Shown: positions 1-8,247 of the stretch, piece after piece
Numbering within the stretch: position 1 is the first letter of the stretch
How the letters are laid out: the number at the start of each line of letters is the position of its first letter
NCBI GenBank assembly: GCA_018725565.1
Contig: QLUR01000027.1
Span: forward strand, 1 to 36,694
Direction: 5' to 3'
Source: Bacillota bacterium
Lineage (GTDB): Bacteria; Bacillota; Dethiobacteria; Dethiobacterales; Dethiobacteraceae
DNA length: 36,694 nucleotides
The notes under the pieces: generated by a model
Told to the model about the DNA's origin: nothing
Databases searched by the model: none
The model's input: the letters and a program-made list of their open reading frames with translations, nothing else
Translations under genes and position numbers: made by a program

Positions 1-8
1 AGTGGTAG

Positions 9-37
9 TTGACAGGAGTTGTTGTTTATGATAAAAT
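9..37 (+). promoter_or_regulatory. Candidate sigma-A promoter of carD
   Basis: TTGACA at 9-14 is followed after 17 nt by TAAAAT at 32-37. A second TTGACA lies at 48-53 with the AT-rich stretch TATGATAATAT downstream (66-76), so two start sites in tandem are possible. Both lie upstream of the carD ribosome site at 93-99. The assignment rests on consensus match only. Confidence 0.5.
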
Positions 38-106
38 TCAATTTTATTTGACAGAATCGTTTAATTATGATAATATCAACGAGTATAGGTGCAAGGAGGA
101 TCGTTG

Positions 107-583
107 ATGTTTAATATCGGTGATAAAGTTGTTTATCCTATGCATGGCGCAGGCATAATTGAAGCCATCGAGGAGAAAGAGATTCTTGGCACCAAAAAAC
201 GATACTATGTCATGAGCATACCTGTCGGAGATATGAAAGTAATGATTCCCCTCGATAATGTGCGGCAAGTCGGCTTGCGCGAAATAATTGACGGGGAGGA
301 AGTGGAGCAGGTTTTCAGCGTTCTCCGAGATAATCACAGCAAACTGTCAACCAATTGGAACCGGCGCTACAGAATGAATATGGAGAAAATCAAAAGCGGC
401 GATATTTTTAAGGTAGCGGAAGTGGTCAGCAGTCTGATGAGCAGGGAGAAGGATAAGGGTCTTTCCACCGGGGAGCGCAAAATGCTGGAAAATGCCCGCC
501 AAATATTAATATCTGAGCTTGTTTTAGTCCGGAACTGCTGTGAGGGTGAAATAGACGAAATAATCCAGCGCTTTTTTCAGTAA
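107..583 (+). CDS. carD: CarD/CdnL-family RNA polymerase-binding transcription regulator
   Basis: A 158-residue protein of the CarD_CdnL_TRCF family, whose members bind the RNA polymerase beta subunit and stabilise open promoter complexes. The N-terminal RNA polymerase-interacting fold is recognisable: it opens FNIGDKVVYPMHGAG and continues with a YYVMSIPVGDMKVMIP stretch. The C-terminal ~100 residues are helical and basic, as in the DNA-binding half of CarD. The length is normal for clostridial members. I chose ATG 107 because AAGGAGG (93-99) is well placed for it; an upstream in-frame start at 89 lacks such a site. It is a single-gene unit, with its own promoter and a terminator directly after the stop. 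Confidence 0.88.
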   Translation: MFNIGDKVVYPMHGAGIIEAIEEKEILGTKKRYYVMSIPVGDMKVMIPLDNVRQVGLREIIDGEEVEQVFSVLRDNHSKLSTNWNRRYRMNMEKIKSGDIFKVAEVVSSLMSREKDKGLSTGERKMLENARQILISELVLVRNCCEGEIDEIIQRFFQ

Positions 584-606
584 CATCACGTAAAGTGATG
601 TTTTTT
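582..606 (+). terminator. Rho-independent terminator after carD
   Basis: The arms AACATCAC (582-589) and GTGATGTT (595-602) form an 8-bp stem with loop GTAAA. A run of six T residues (601-606) overlaps the 3' end of the stem. It starts within the carD stop codon, so carD is transcribed separately from the next operon. Confidence 0.85.
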
Positions 607-669
607 ACTTTTGTGGAAAAACAGTGGTTTTGGGTATATGGAGAATTTAATGACGCAAGCGCGACATCC

Positions 670-699
670 TTGTATTGAAGGGAAGATATCAGGTATAAT
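670..699 (+). promoter_or_regulatory. Candidate promoter of the yacL-ispD-ispF operon
   Basis: TTGTAT (670-675), an 18-nt spacer and a perfect TATAAT (694-699) lie about 28 nt upstream of the yacL start, after the carD terminator. Confidence 0.55.
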
Positions 700-726
700 T
701 GATTTAAAACACAGGAGGTGAAGACA

Positions 727-1824
727 ATGCTGCAAAAATCTTTGCGGGTCTTGTCTTTTGTCGTGGGGTTTGCCAGCGGCTATCAGCTGGGCCACGCCAG
801 CTTTGCTACATTTGCCGCTTTTACCAACCTGGAAGTTACACCAACCGCTGAAATTGGTTTCTCTATTCTGGGGGGCTCGGTTTTTGGACTTATTTTTTAT
901 TCTTTTGCCCCTATGTTCATCCGGGAAGCAAAAGCGGCCAACGACTGGGCGGTTAACGCTCTCAAGGCCATTCCCACACAGGATATCGCCGTCGGGATAT
1001 TCGGCCTGACTATCGGCCTGTTGGTTGGTTCGCTCCTCGGTCTGGCACTGTACAGAATTCCCTTTGTGGGGCGTTACCTTACAATCGTGGCGACACTGCT
1101 GCTAGGCTATCTGGGAACGAGTGTGATGCTTAACCGCAAGGAAGAAATGACTTTTTTGACCGGTATTTTCTCCCGACAGGGCAGGGCTGCGGAGCGCGGC
1201 AATTATCGCAGCGCCAAAATCCTTGATACCAGTGTCATCATTGATGGGCGCATAGTGGACATCTGTGCCGCCGGCTTTCTCGAAGGTGTGGTAATTGTAC
1301 CGGGCTTTGTCCTGGAAGAGTTGCGTCATATAGCCGATTCACCGGATACGCTGAAACGAAACAGGGGAAGGCGCGGGCTTGATATCCTGAACAGAATGCA
1401 AAAAGAGGCGAAAATCCCGGTGCAGGTTGTCGATCAGGACTTTGAGGATATCCCGGAAGTCGACAGCAAGCTGGTGAAACTGGCCAAAACAATGAAGGGC
1501 AGTATTATTACAAACGATTATAATTTAAATAAAATCTGTGAACTGCAGGGCGTGCCGGTGCTCAATATCAACGAGTTGGCTAACGCCGTCAAACCGGTTG
1601 TTCTTCCGGGAGAGGAAATGGTGGCCCAGATTGTCAAAGATGGCAAGGAGCCTGGTCAGGGAGTAGCCTACCTCGATGACGGCACCATGGTGGTAGTGGA
1701 AGGCGGCCGGCGCTACATGGGCGACACGGTAGAGGTGATTGTGACGAGTGCGCTGCAGACGGCGGCAGGAAGGATGATTTTTGCCCGGCCTAAACTGTCT
1801 GAAAAAGCTAGCGGAGTGCGTTAA
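727..1824 (+). CDS. yacL: Membrane-anchored PIN/TRAM-domain protein (YacL family)
   Basis: A 365-residue protein with about four N-terminal membrane segments (near residues 5-30, 43-62, 87-107 and 113-134). A PIN nuclease-like domain follows, beginning ILDTSVIIDGRIVDI near residue 165, where D167 and later acidic residues would bind metal. A TRAM-like RNA-binding domain occupies the last ~60 residues (PGQGVAYLDDGTMVVVEGG). This is the architecture and length of B. subtilis YacL. The product is probably a membrane-tethered RNase or RNA-binding protein; its substrate is not known to me. ATG 727 lies 8 nt after AGGAGG (713-718). The stop codon overlaps the ispD start by one base, and yacL-ispD-ispF is a conserved Firmicute order. 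Confidence 0.85.
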   Translation: MLQKSLRVLSFVVGFASGYQLGHASFATFAAFTNLEVTPTAEIGFSILGGSVFGLIFYSFAPMFIREAKAANDWAVNALKAIPTQDIAVGIFGLTIGLLVGSLLGLALYRIPFVGRYLTIVATLLLGYLGTSVMLNRKEEMTFLTGIFSRQGRAAERGNYRSAKILDTSVIIDGRIVDICAAGFLEGVVIVPGFVLEELRHIADSPDTLKRNRGRRGLDILNRMQKEAKIPVQVVDQDFEDIPEVDSKLVKLAKTMKGSIITNDYNLNKICELQGVPVLNINELANAVKPVVLPGEEMVAQIVKDGKEPGQGVAYLDDGTMVVVEGGRRYMGDTVEVIVTSALQTAAGRMIFARPKLSEKASGVR

Positions 1825-2516
1825 TGAACGCGGCGCTTATTGTGGTTGCGGCCGGCCGCAGCTCGCGGATGGGGAAACAGGTCAATAAACTTTATTTAGA
1901 TCTTAACGGGAAGCCTTTGTTGTACTATACGCTCCGCGCCTGTCTGGCGTCAGGCTGCTTCGGGCAGTTTATCATTGTGCTTTCTCCCGGCGAAGAAGAA
2001 CTTTTTCGTCGGGAGATTCTTTTACCCTGCTTTACAGGGTTTGATCCGGTAATTGCGGCCGGAGGCAGCGAACGGCAGGATTCGGTGTTTAACGGGCTGC
2101 AGGCTGTGGACCCGTTATGCCGGATTGTTTGTGTCCATGACGGAGCGCGGCCGCTCGCCAGGCCGCCGCTTTTTGACAGGGTGCTGCAAGAGGCTGCCCG
2201 TAAGGGTGCGGCCCTGGCCGCGGTTCCAGTCAAAGATACTGTTAAACGGGTAAACGAAGACGGCGTTGTGGTTGAAACACCGTCCAGAAACAGTCTGTGG
2301 CTGGCTCAGACTCCCCAGGCCTTCCGCCGTGACTGGCTGCTGGATGCTTACCGGCGGGCCGCCGCGGAAAACTTTTGTGCCACCGACGATGCAGCGCTGC
2401 TGGAACGTTACGGCTATGCGGTACATGTGGTCGAGGGTGATTACAGCAACCTGAAAATAACTACACCAGAGGACCTGATTATTGCAGGATCGCTGTTAAT
2501 GGAGGCGGGAAAATGA
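1824..2516 (+). CDS. ispD: 2-C-methyl-D-erythritol 4-phosphate cytidylyltransferase
   Basis: A 230-residue enzyme of the MEP isoprenoid pathway. It joins CTP to methylerythritol 4-phosphate, giving CDP-methylerythritol and pyrophosphate in the cytosol. The N-terminal nucleotide-binding loop AAGRSSRMG, the internal VHDGARPL motif and the C-terminal ATDDAALLERYG and EGDYSNLKITTPEDL stretches are typical of IspD, and the length matches. The start ATG overlaps the yacL stop (TTAATG), and the end overlaps ispF by 4 nt (ATGA), so the three genes should be translationally coupled. Confidence 0.95.
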   Translation: MNAALIVVAAGRSSRMGKQVNKLYLDLNGKPLLYYTLRACLASGCFGQFIIVLSPGEEELFRREILLPCFTGFDPVIAAGGSERQDSVFNGLQAVDPLCRIVCVHDGARPLARPPLFDRVLQEAARKGAALAAVPVKDTVKRVNEDGVVVETPSRNSLWLAQTPQAFRRDWLLDAYRRAAAENFCATDDAALLERYGYAVHVVEGDYSNLKITTPEDLIIAGSLLMEAGK

Positions 2517-2995
2517 GAATCGGAACCGGTTTCGATGTGCACAGGCTGACTGCGGGTCGGCCGCTGATCCTGGGCGGTGTGGTTATCCCTTACGCGATGG
2601 GTCTGGATGGCCATTCGGACGCGGATGTGCTGGTCCATGCAGTGATGGACGCTCTGCTCGGCGCATTGGCGCTGGGCGATATCGGCACACATTTTCCTGA
2701 CAGCGACCCAGCATACGCGGGTATTTCCAGCCTGAAGCTGCTTGGACAAGTCGGACGCCAGATATCAGACAGAGAATACGTTGTGGCAAACCTTGATACC
2801 GTAATAATTGCCCAGCAACCAAAACTGGCCCCGTACATAGGGCAGATGCGTGATAATTTTGCTGCCGTTCTTGGCATTGCAGGTGACCTGGTAAGCGTCA
2901 AAGCCACTACTACCGAAATGCTGGGCTTTTGCGGCCGTGGTGAGGGCATAGCCGCCCAGGCGGCGGTGTTGCTGGCCCGTCTCCGGCAGGACTGA
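2513..2995 (+). CDS. ispF: 2-C-methyl-D-erythritol 2,4-cyclodiphosphate synthase
   Basis: A 160-residue MEP-pathway enzyme that cyclises CDP-ME 2-phosphate to MEcPP with release of CMP; the family is trimeric with a zinc site between subunits. The metal ligands D8, H10 (GTGFDVHRL) and H42 (HSDADVLVHA) are all present, as is the family's TTTEMLGFCGRGEGIAAQA end. The length is standard. It overlaps ispD by 4 nt and ends 10 nt from the convergent nadE gene. The 4-kinase ispE is not in the window. Confidence 0.96.
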   Translation: MRIGTGFDVHRLTAGRPLILGGVVIPYAMGLDGHSDADVLVHAVMDALLGALALGDIGTHFPDSDPAYAGISSLKLLGQVGRQISDREYVVANLDTVIIAQQPKLAPYIGQMRDNFAAVLGIAGDLVSVKATTTEMLGFCGRGEGIAAQAAVLLARLRQD

Positions 2996-3005
2996 GAGAA
3001 AACTC

Positions 3006-5057
3006 TTACTCGTTAGGAATCTGTTCCAGCCCCGCCAGCCAGGGGGTTGCTTCGCTGTCGCTCGGCGCCCGCCAGTCGCCGCGCGGGGAGAGGGAGCCTC
3101 CGGAACCCACTTTGGGGCCATTAGGCATTACGCTGCGCTTAAATTGGCTTTGCGAGAAAAATCGCCTGACAAATACCTGGAGCCAGTGCCTGATTTCACT
3201 TATGGTGTACTGATGCCGTTTCCCGTCCGGAATATCCGGCCAAAAACCTCTTGCTTTATCATGCCAGGCGCAGTAAGCCATGAAGGCAATTTTCGCCGGG
3301 CGGTAACCGAAGCGAGTGGTGAAGTAAATATTAAAATCCTGTAATTCGTATGGCCCGATAATCTCCTCCGTTCGCTGGGCAGGCTGCTCTTTTTCGTTGT
3401 CCCCCGGTATCAATTCAGGGCTTATTTCCGTGTCCAAAATATCCAGCAACACCGGGCTCGTTTCTTTGTCAACCGGCTCCAGGCCTGCCTGCCAGCGCAG
3501 CAGGTGTTGGATTAAGGTTTTCGGCACACCGGCATTGACATTGTAATGGGACATGTGATCGCCGACCCCGTAAGTACACCAGCCCAGGGCCAGTTCGCTT
3601 AAGTCGCCTGTGCCCAGCACCAGTCCATTGTGCAGGTTGGCGAGCCGGAACAGGTGAGAGGTGCGTTCTCCGGCCTGGACATTTTCATAAGTGACATCGT
3701 AGGCGCCTGCAGCGCATGTGAGCGGATGGCCGATACTCTCCAGCATACGACGGCAGCTCTCCCGGATATCCAGTTCATCCCCGCGGACGCCAAGAGCGCG
3801 AATCAGGCGCCAGGCATTTTCCCGTGTCCGGGAGGAAGTGGCAAAACCCGGCATAGTGTAGGCCAAAATACGGCTTCGCGGCCAACTCAGCAGAGAACAG
3901 GCCCTGACCGCCACCATCAGCGCTTGGGCGGAGTCCAGTCCGCCGGAAACACCGATAATAATGTGCTGTGCGCCGGAAGTTTCCAGCCGCTTGACAAGGC
4001 CGTGAACCTGGATGTTAAAGGCTTCATAACAGCGCTTGTCCCTGTTTCTGGCGTCGGACGGTACATAAGGGAAGCGGGGAAATTCCCGCTCCGGCAACAA
4101 TCTCCCGGTGGGGAGGTGTATGTCACAGTCTATGGTCCGGTAGGGAGGCAGAAACTTAAGCAGGGCGCTGGCGTTTTCGGTAAAGCTGTTTTGGCGCAGC
4201 CGCTCCTGAACCAGCCTGTCTAGGTCGATTTCCGCGCAGAGCAAACTTGGCTGCAGATTGAAACGGCCGGATTCGGCAAGCAGCTGACCGTTTTCGTAAA
4301 TCAGGGCGTGCCCGTCCCAGGCCAGGTCAGTAGTAGATTCACCCGGGCCCGCCGCTGAATAAAGGTAAGCGGCCAGGCAGCGGGCCGACTGAGTGGCGGC
4401 CAGGGTCCGGCGATAGTCGGCTTTGCCGACCGTGGCGTTGGAAGCCGAAAGATTGGCGATTACAGTGGCTCCGGCCAAGGCGGCGAAACTTGACGGCGGC
4501 ACCGGCACCCAAAGGTCTTCGCAAATTTCCAGCGCCAGGGTGAAATGGGGCACAGAGGCGACACGGAACAGCAGGTCCGTGCCGAAAGGCACTCCCTGCT
4601 GCCCGGCGAAATCAAGTGTGGCAGGCAGCGGCGGCTTTGCGCCGCGAAACTGCCGGCCCTCGTAAAACTCGCGGTAATTAGGCAGGTACGTCTTGGGGAC
4701 AATGCCAAGAATCCGTCCGCGGTGCAGGACCAGAGCGCAGTTGTACAGCGCCTGGTTCGCCTGCACCGGCGCGCCTGCTACCAGCAGTATGTCCAGGGCG
4801 GCCGTCTCGCGCAGCAAGCGGGCCAGCTCTGCTTCTGTCTCTTCCAGCAGCGCCTGCTGGTGAAAAAGGTCGTCGTTGCTGTAAGCGGAGAGTCCCAGCT
4901 CCGGGAACAGGACAAGCACGGCCTTCCTGTCGGCCGCCTGCCGCACCAGTTCGAGTGTACGCGTAACATTATAGCAGGGGTCGGCCACTTTTACCGCCGG
5001 CATGGCCACGGCCACGCGGATAAATCCGTGCCGGTAAAGGTTGAAATAATCGTCCAT
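3006..5057 (-). CDS. nadE: Glutamine-dependent NAD+ synthetase
   Basis: A 683-residue two-domain enzyme making NAD+ from deamido-NAD+, ATP and glutamine-derived ammonia. The N-terminal nitrilase-type glutaminase keeps its Glu-Lys-Cys triad: E53 (FPELGLSAYS), K122 (KTYLPNYREF) and C179 (LEICEDLWVP). The C-terminal synthetase carries the ATP pyrophosphatase loop SGGLDS (371-376) and later GTGDLSELALGW. The length fits the long, glutamine-using class. A GGGAGAG ribosome site precedes the ATG. It is transcribed against ispF and, with the hydrolase gene, interrupts the usual ispF-gltX adjacency, so it is probably a separate insertion into the block. Confidence 0.94.
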   Translation of the reverse strand: MDDYFNLYRHGFIRVAVAMPAVKVADPCYNVTRTLELVRQAADRKAVLVLFPELGLSAYSNDDLFHQQALLEETEAELARLLRETAALDILLVAGAPVQANQALYNCALVLHRGRILGIVPKTYLPNYREFYEGRQFRGAKPPLPATLDFAGQQGVPFGTDLLFRVASVPHFTLALEICEDLWVPVPPSSFAALAGATVIANLSASNATVGKADYRRTLAATQSARCLAAYLYSAAGPGESTTDLAWDGHALIYENGQLLAESGRFNLQPSLLCAEIDLDRLVQERLRQNSFTENASALLKFLPPYRTIDCDIHLPTGRLLPEREFPRFPYVPSDARNRDKRCYEAFNIQVHGLVKRLETSGAQHIIIGVSGGLDSAQALMVAVRACSLLSWPRSRILAYTMPGFATSSRTRENAWRLIRALGVRGDELDIRESCRRMLESIGHPLTCAAGAYDVTYENVQAGERTSHLFRLANLHNGLVLGTGDLSELALGWCTYGVGDHMSHYNVNAGVPKTLIQHLLRWQAGLEPVDKETSPVLLDILDTEISPELIPGDNEKEQPAQRTEEIIGPYELQDFNIYFTTRFGYRPAKIAFMAYCAWHDKARGFWPDIPDGKRHQYTISEIRHWLQVFVRRFFSQSQFKRSVMPNGPKVGSGGSLSPRGDWRAPSDSEATPWLAGLEQIPNE

Positions 5058-5266
5058 TTTGCTTCTCTCCCAAGGCGGCTGCCGCCAGGAAATGATAAAG
5101 CTCTACCCTGATATTGGCACACTAAGCGGCCGAAGTCAAGACATGCCGGCCGCCTGCGGGGCTTATCAGCAAAAATGTGTAAGCTGCGTGAATGCCGGAG
5201 CGGTCAGGTCTAGATATTTAACATTTTCAAAGGGAAAAGGCGCCTCTGCGGAGAAGATGCTATAGC
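5058..5266. other. Divergent intergenic region, nadE / hydrolase
   Basis: A 209-nt gap between divergent genes. It must hold promoters for both, but I see no strong sigma-A consensus. It contains the first copy of the ~60-bp repeat listed separately. Confidence 0.4.
5113..5175 (+). repeat. Intergenic repeat, copy 1
   Basis: Shares ordered blocks with the segment at 8599-8656: TTGGCACACT, then GAAGYCAAGACATGCCG, then GGCTTATCNGCAAAAA, and in both cases a TCTAGA about 50-60 nt further on. The blocks are far more alike than the spacers between them, which fits a structured RNA leader or a small mobile repeat. The middle block faintly recalls the 3' box of cobalamin riboswitches, but the other boxes are missing. 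Function unknown. Confidence 0.55.
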
Positions 5267-5929
5267 ATGAAGGTGAAACAGGAAAAAATAACTTTTGACA
5301 GTGGAAGGCTGACGTTGGAAGGGCGGCTGGTTATGCCCGGGGCAGGCACAGAGGTCCCCGGTGTAGTTCTCTGCCATCCCCACCCCCTCTACGGAGGCAA
5401 CATGAGCAACAACGTTATTTACGCTGTAGCCAGAGCTTTGACGGGCAAAGGGATGGCCTCTTTGCGCTTTAACTTCCGCGGCGTGGGGCTGAGCGAAGGC
5501 GCCTACAGCGAAGGAGTGGGGGAAGTCGATGACGCCCTGGCCGCCGTCGCCTTTTTAGCGGATTGCGCAGGTGTCGACAACACTGCCATAGGGCTGCTTG
5601 GCTACTCCTTCGGCGGTGCCGTAGCCCTGAAAGCGGCGATGCGCAGCGATACTGTTAAAGCCGTGGCCGCCGTGTCCCCGGCGGAAATACCTTTGCTCCC
5701 TATCGATAAGCCCCGCCTGGTTATCAGCGGCTCCAAAGATGACCTGATTCCCCCTGCCAGGATAACCGGCGTAGAAAATAGCATCGTCTCCGGCGGTATT
5801 GGCACCTTGAAAATCTTCCCCGGAGCGGATCATTTCTGGCATGGGTACGAACAGGAAATGGCTGAGAGTATAGCTTACTTTTTTACTCAACACCTGGGGT
5901 GGGAGCGACAGCCCCTTGACGCAGTGTAA
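5267..5929 (+). CDS. Alpha/beta hydrolase, small dienelactone-hydrolase-like
   Basis: A 220-residue cytosolic alpha/beta-hydrolase with no signal peptide. The nucleophile elbow GYSFGG gives the catalytic Ser, the acid is probably the Asp of SGSKDDLIPP, and the His lies in GADHFWHGYE. The N-terminal HPHPLYGGNMSNNV and FNFRGVGLSEG motifs are typical of this subfamily (YfhR/COG2945-like serine hydrolases). The substrate cannot be predicted. The ribosome site is weak (GGAGA at 5250-5254, 12 nt from the ATG). It stands alone between nadE and a decayed gene. Confidence 0.8.
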   Translation: MKVKQEKITFDSGRLTLEGRLVMPGAGTEVPGVVLCHPHPLYGGNMSNNVIYAVARALTGKGMASLRFNFRGVGLSEGAYSEGVGEVDDALAAVAFLADCAGVDNTAIGLLGYSFGGAVALKAAMRSDTVKAVAAVSPAEIPLLPIDKPRLVISGSKDDLIPPARITGVENSIVSGGIGTLKIFPGADHFWHGYEQEMAESIAYFFTQHLGWERQPLDAV

Positions 5930-6085
5930 TTATGGTTACCTCGCGCCGGGATGAAGAAGCGAAATGCCAAACCCGCCTTGTCTCAACCCGCGGTTGATGT
6001 AAAGCCACATAAGCAGCCTGCTTTTTCTTTGCATTTTTTAGTTTTCGGAATAATTACCGGAGCCTGTACAGGAAGGAGCGAATAG

Positions 6086-6213
6086 ATGGATAGCAGTGAA
6101 CTTGTGCATAAAGCCTAAAAAGGTGACGCAGCGGCTTTCGACGGGCTGATGAAGACCTGCCAGGAAAAGCTTTACAGAATTGCTGCAGCTATGTGAATAA
6201 CCGTGAAGATACG
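6086..6213 (+). pseudogene. Decayed 5' fragment of an ECF-type sigma factor gene
   Basis: Behind a good ribosome site (GGAAGGAG, 6071-6078) the frame from ATG 6086 reads MDSSELVHKA, a stop, then KGDAAAFDGLMKTCQEKLYR-IAAAM and another stop. Shifting frame near 6187 continues as SYVNNREDT. Together this matches the usual N-terminus of ECF sigma factors (ELV.KAqkGD..AFd.L...yq.klYRiA...v.nrEDa). One nonsense mutation, one frameshift and loss of everything downstream mark it as dead. It may still be transcribed towards gltX. Confidence 0.65.
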
Positions 6214-6227
6214 CCACGGGAGTCCGG

Positions 6228-6256
6228 TTGTTTTGCCGGCCGGCAGGTGGTATAAT
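6228..6256 (+). promoter_or_regulatory. Candidate promoter of gltX
   Basis: TTGTTT (6228-6233), a 17-nt spacer and a perfect TATAAT (6251-6256) lie 32 nt before the gltX start. No T-box or other leader fits between. Confidence 0.6.
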
Positions 6257-6288
6257 GGGGAAAATTCAGGCAACGGGAGGCTTCTTCA

Positions 6289-7770
6289 TTGGCAAAAGTT
6301 CGGGTTCGCTTTGCGCCAAGCCCTACAGGTCCGTTACATATCGGCGGGGCACGCTCCGCTTTGTTCAATTGGCTGTTTGCCCGTCATTACGGCGGAGAAC
6401 TGATTGTCCGCATTGAAGACACCGACCTTGAAAGGTCGGCGCCCGAGTACGAGGCCATGATTCTGGACTCGCTGCGCTGGCTGGGGCTGGACTGGGACGA
6501 AGGGATAGATGTGGGGGGAGCGAACGGTCCTTACCGGCAGCGGGAGCGGCTGGAGATTTACCGGCCGTTCGCGGCACAGCTGCTAAGCAGCAACGCGGCT
6601 TATCACTGTTTTTGCAGTGAGGAAGAATTGGAAGCGGAACGCCGGGCCCTTTCGGCCGCCGGAGAACTGCCGCGCTATCTCGGCAAGTGCCGCAGTCTGA
6701 CGGCGGCGGAGCGGGAGCGTCTGTGTGCCGCCGGCCGGCAGCCGGTGGTGCGTTTTCGTGTCCCGGAGGGACGCGTTTTGTTGGTCGATGACTTGGTTCG
6801 CGGCCGGGTGGAATTTGCCAGCGACGGGATTGGCGACTTTATCATTGTCAAGTCGGATGGTATCCCCACTTATAATTTTGCTGTGGTACTGGACGACGCC
6901 CTGATGGGGATTACCCATATATTGCGTGGTGAGGAGCACCTTTCTAACACACCGCGCCAGCTTTTGATTTATCAGGCACTCAACTTTCAGGTGCCGGAGT
7001 TTGCCCATATCTCCCTGATTCTGGGCGAAGATCGCAGCAAGATGAGTAAGCGGCAGGGCGCTGTTTCCGTCGTCCAATACCGTGAAGACGGCTACCTTCC
7101 GGAAGCACTGGTTAATTTTTTGGCCCTGCTGGGCTGGTCGCCGCCGGGGGAGCGGGAAATTCTTGACCGCCGGGAGCTGGTCAGCCTGTTTTCCCTGGAG
7201 CGTGTCTCCAAAAGCCCCGCCGTCTTTAATCTGGAAAAATTGCAATGGATGAACATGAATTATCTGAAAAACGCGCCTTTGTCAGTCATCTTTGAGCTGT
7301 GCCTGCCGCATCTGGTGAGGGCCGGCCTGATAGAAGACAGGCTTTCGCCAGGGCGCCGGGCCTGGCTGGAAAAAGTGGTGGACTCGGTCCGCGCTAAACT
7401 GTCGTATTGTGCGCAGGCAACGGAGGTGGCCGCCGCTTTTTTTGGTGAGACGGCGGAACTGGCGGACGGAGATGAGGAGGCGCGCCTGGCGCTGGCGGAA
7501 AAGACAGCTCCTGCCGTAATCAGTTCATTGCGGGAAAAGGCGCGGCAATTTGCGGAATGGGACGAAGAAACGGTCCGCCAGGTACTGAAGGAGGTCGGCA
7601 AAGAACTGAACGTAAAAGGAAAAGCGTTGCTGATGACGGTGCGGGTCGGCGTTTCCGGCCGCTCACACGGCCCGGACCTGACTGCGCTGCTGGTGCTGCT
7701 TGGCCCGCAAATGGCAGCCCGGCGCCTGGACTATGCCCTGAAGAACTTTCTGAACCGCGAAGATGATTGA
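6289..7770 (+). CDS. gltX: Glutamyl-tRNA synthetase
   Basis: A 493-residue class I aminoacyl-tRNA synthetase charging tRNA-Glu, and probably tRNA-Gln in a Firmicute using the amidotransferase route. It has the HIGH-type motif in RFAPSPTGPLHIGGARSALF (residues 8-27) and the KMSKR motif near residues 251-255 (DRSKMSKRQG). The full length is normal and the C-terminal anticodon-binding region is present. The start is TTG at 6289, supported by GGGAGG (6275-6280) 8 nt upstream and by the family N-terminus. In related genomes cysE-cysS follows directly; here the ~23 kb island begins after the stop. A near-identical 35-nt piece of this gene (6777-6811) recurs at 30022-30056. Confidence 0.96.
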   Translation: MAKVRVRFAPSPTGPLHIGGARSALFNWLFARHYGGELIVRIEDTDLERSAPEYEAMILDSLRWLGLDWDEGIDVGGANGPYRQRERLEIYRPFAAQLLSSNAAYHCFCSEEELEAERRALSAAGELPRYLGKCRSLTAAERERLCAAGRQPVVRFRVPEGRVLLVDDLVRGRVEFASDGIGDFIIVKSDGIPTYNFAVVLDDALMGITHILRGEEHLSNTPRQLLIYQALNFQVPEFAHISLILGEDRSKMSKRQGAVSVVQYREDGYLPEALVNFLALLGWSPPGEREILDRRELVSLFSLERVSKSPAVFNLEKLQWMNMNYLKNAPLSVIFELCLPHLVRAGLIEDRLSPGRRAWLEKVVDSVRAKLSYCAQATEVAAAFFGETAELADGDEEARLALAEKTAPAVISSLREKARQFAEWDEETVRQVLKEVGKELNVKGKALLMTVRVGVSGRSHGPDLTALLVLLGPQMAARRLDYALKNFLNREDD

Positions 7771-7876
7771 CGCGCAGGCAGTCGGGATTAAACCTGAACA
7801 TGAAGATTTAGTGCGTTGTTAAGATTGTCCCCGCCAGCTCATTGGCAATAACAGCTTAAGCCTAAAAGAACTGCAC

Positions 7877-7903
7877 CCTGCCGATTACACAGAAATCGGC
7901 AGG
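7877..7903. repeat. 10-bp inverted repeat downstream of gltX
   Basis: CCTGCCGATT (7877-7886) and AATCGGCAGG (7894-7903) form a perfect stem with loop ACACAGA. No T run follows on either strand, so it is not a convincing intrinsic terminator. It sits between the convergent gltX and toxin genes. Confidence 0.5.
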
Positions 7904-7929
7904 ATTGACCGGAATACGCAACCAATGCG

Positions 7930-8247
7930 TCATTTTATGATTTTGCCCGCATCTCTGCCGCTATATAATACTCTTCTAACCTCCATTAGATTGTGAATAA
8001 CTACATAATAGACAGTAAAATTATCCACATATATTCGATAATAAGGGTTCTGCCTTTTTCTGTTTGACTGAAACGGTTCAAAAGATAACGGGCAATTCAG
8101 CCTTTCTTCTATTGCTTTTTCCATTTTTTTTACCAACTTCATTGCACTCTCCGGGGTATGAAGCTTAAATGTAATATAATTTACAATTTCATTTAGATCT
8201 TCCTCGAACCTGGGAAGGTATGTTAAGCGAAATTTACCGCCCGGCAT
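7930..8247 (-). CDS. RelE/ParE-family toxin (TA module 1)
   Basis: A 105-residue basic protein of the RelE/ParE fold, opening KFRLTYLPRFEEDLNEIVNYI and ending in the family's YYRIYVDNFTVYYVVI...VRRVLYSGRD pattern. Relatives cleave ribosome-bound mRNA or poison gyrase; which applies cannot be read here. ATG 8247 was chosen over a TTG one codon upstream. It overlaps the antitoxin gene by 14 nt, as is usual for coupled TA pairs. Module 1 faces away from brxF and marks the left side of the island. Confidence 0.82.
   Translation of the reverse strand: MPGGKFRLTYLPRFEEDLNEIVNYITFKLHTPESAMKLVKKMEKAIEERLNCPLSFEPFQSNRKRQNPYYRIYVDNFTVYYVVIHNLMEVRRVLYSGRDAGKIIK

Larger units (their letters stand above)
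5930..6288. other. Gap between hydrolase gene and gltX
   Basis: No intact gene. The first ~150 nt hold only a weak terminator-like stem (6011-6023: AAGCA, loop GCC, TGCTT, then T-rich). After that come a decayed sigma-factor start and the gltX promoter, listed separately. Confidence 0.5.

Noticed and set aside
3630-5111. Long open frames opposite nadE and other GC-rich genes
   Set aside because: They are antisense to genes with clear motifs, lack ribosome sites and resemble no known protein.
5113-5175. Cobalamin riboswitch
   Set aside because: Only a loose likeness to the 3' box (GAAGYCAAGACATGCC); the other conserved boxes are missing and the downstream genes have no link to cobalamin.
7763-7822. 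A 19-codon frame starting inside the gltX end (MIDAQAVGIKPEHEDLVRC), open for some distance after its stop
   Set aside because: It could be a decayed gene, but there is no ribosome site and I recognise no family.
7877-7903. Terminator between gltX and TA module 1
   Set aside because: The stem is good, but there is no T run on either strand; kept only as an inverted repeat.
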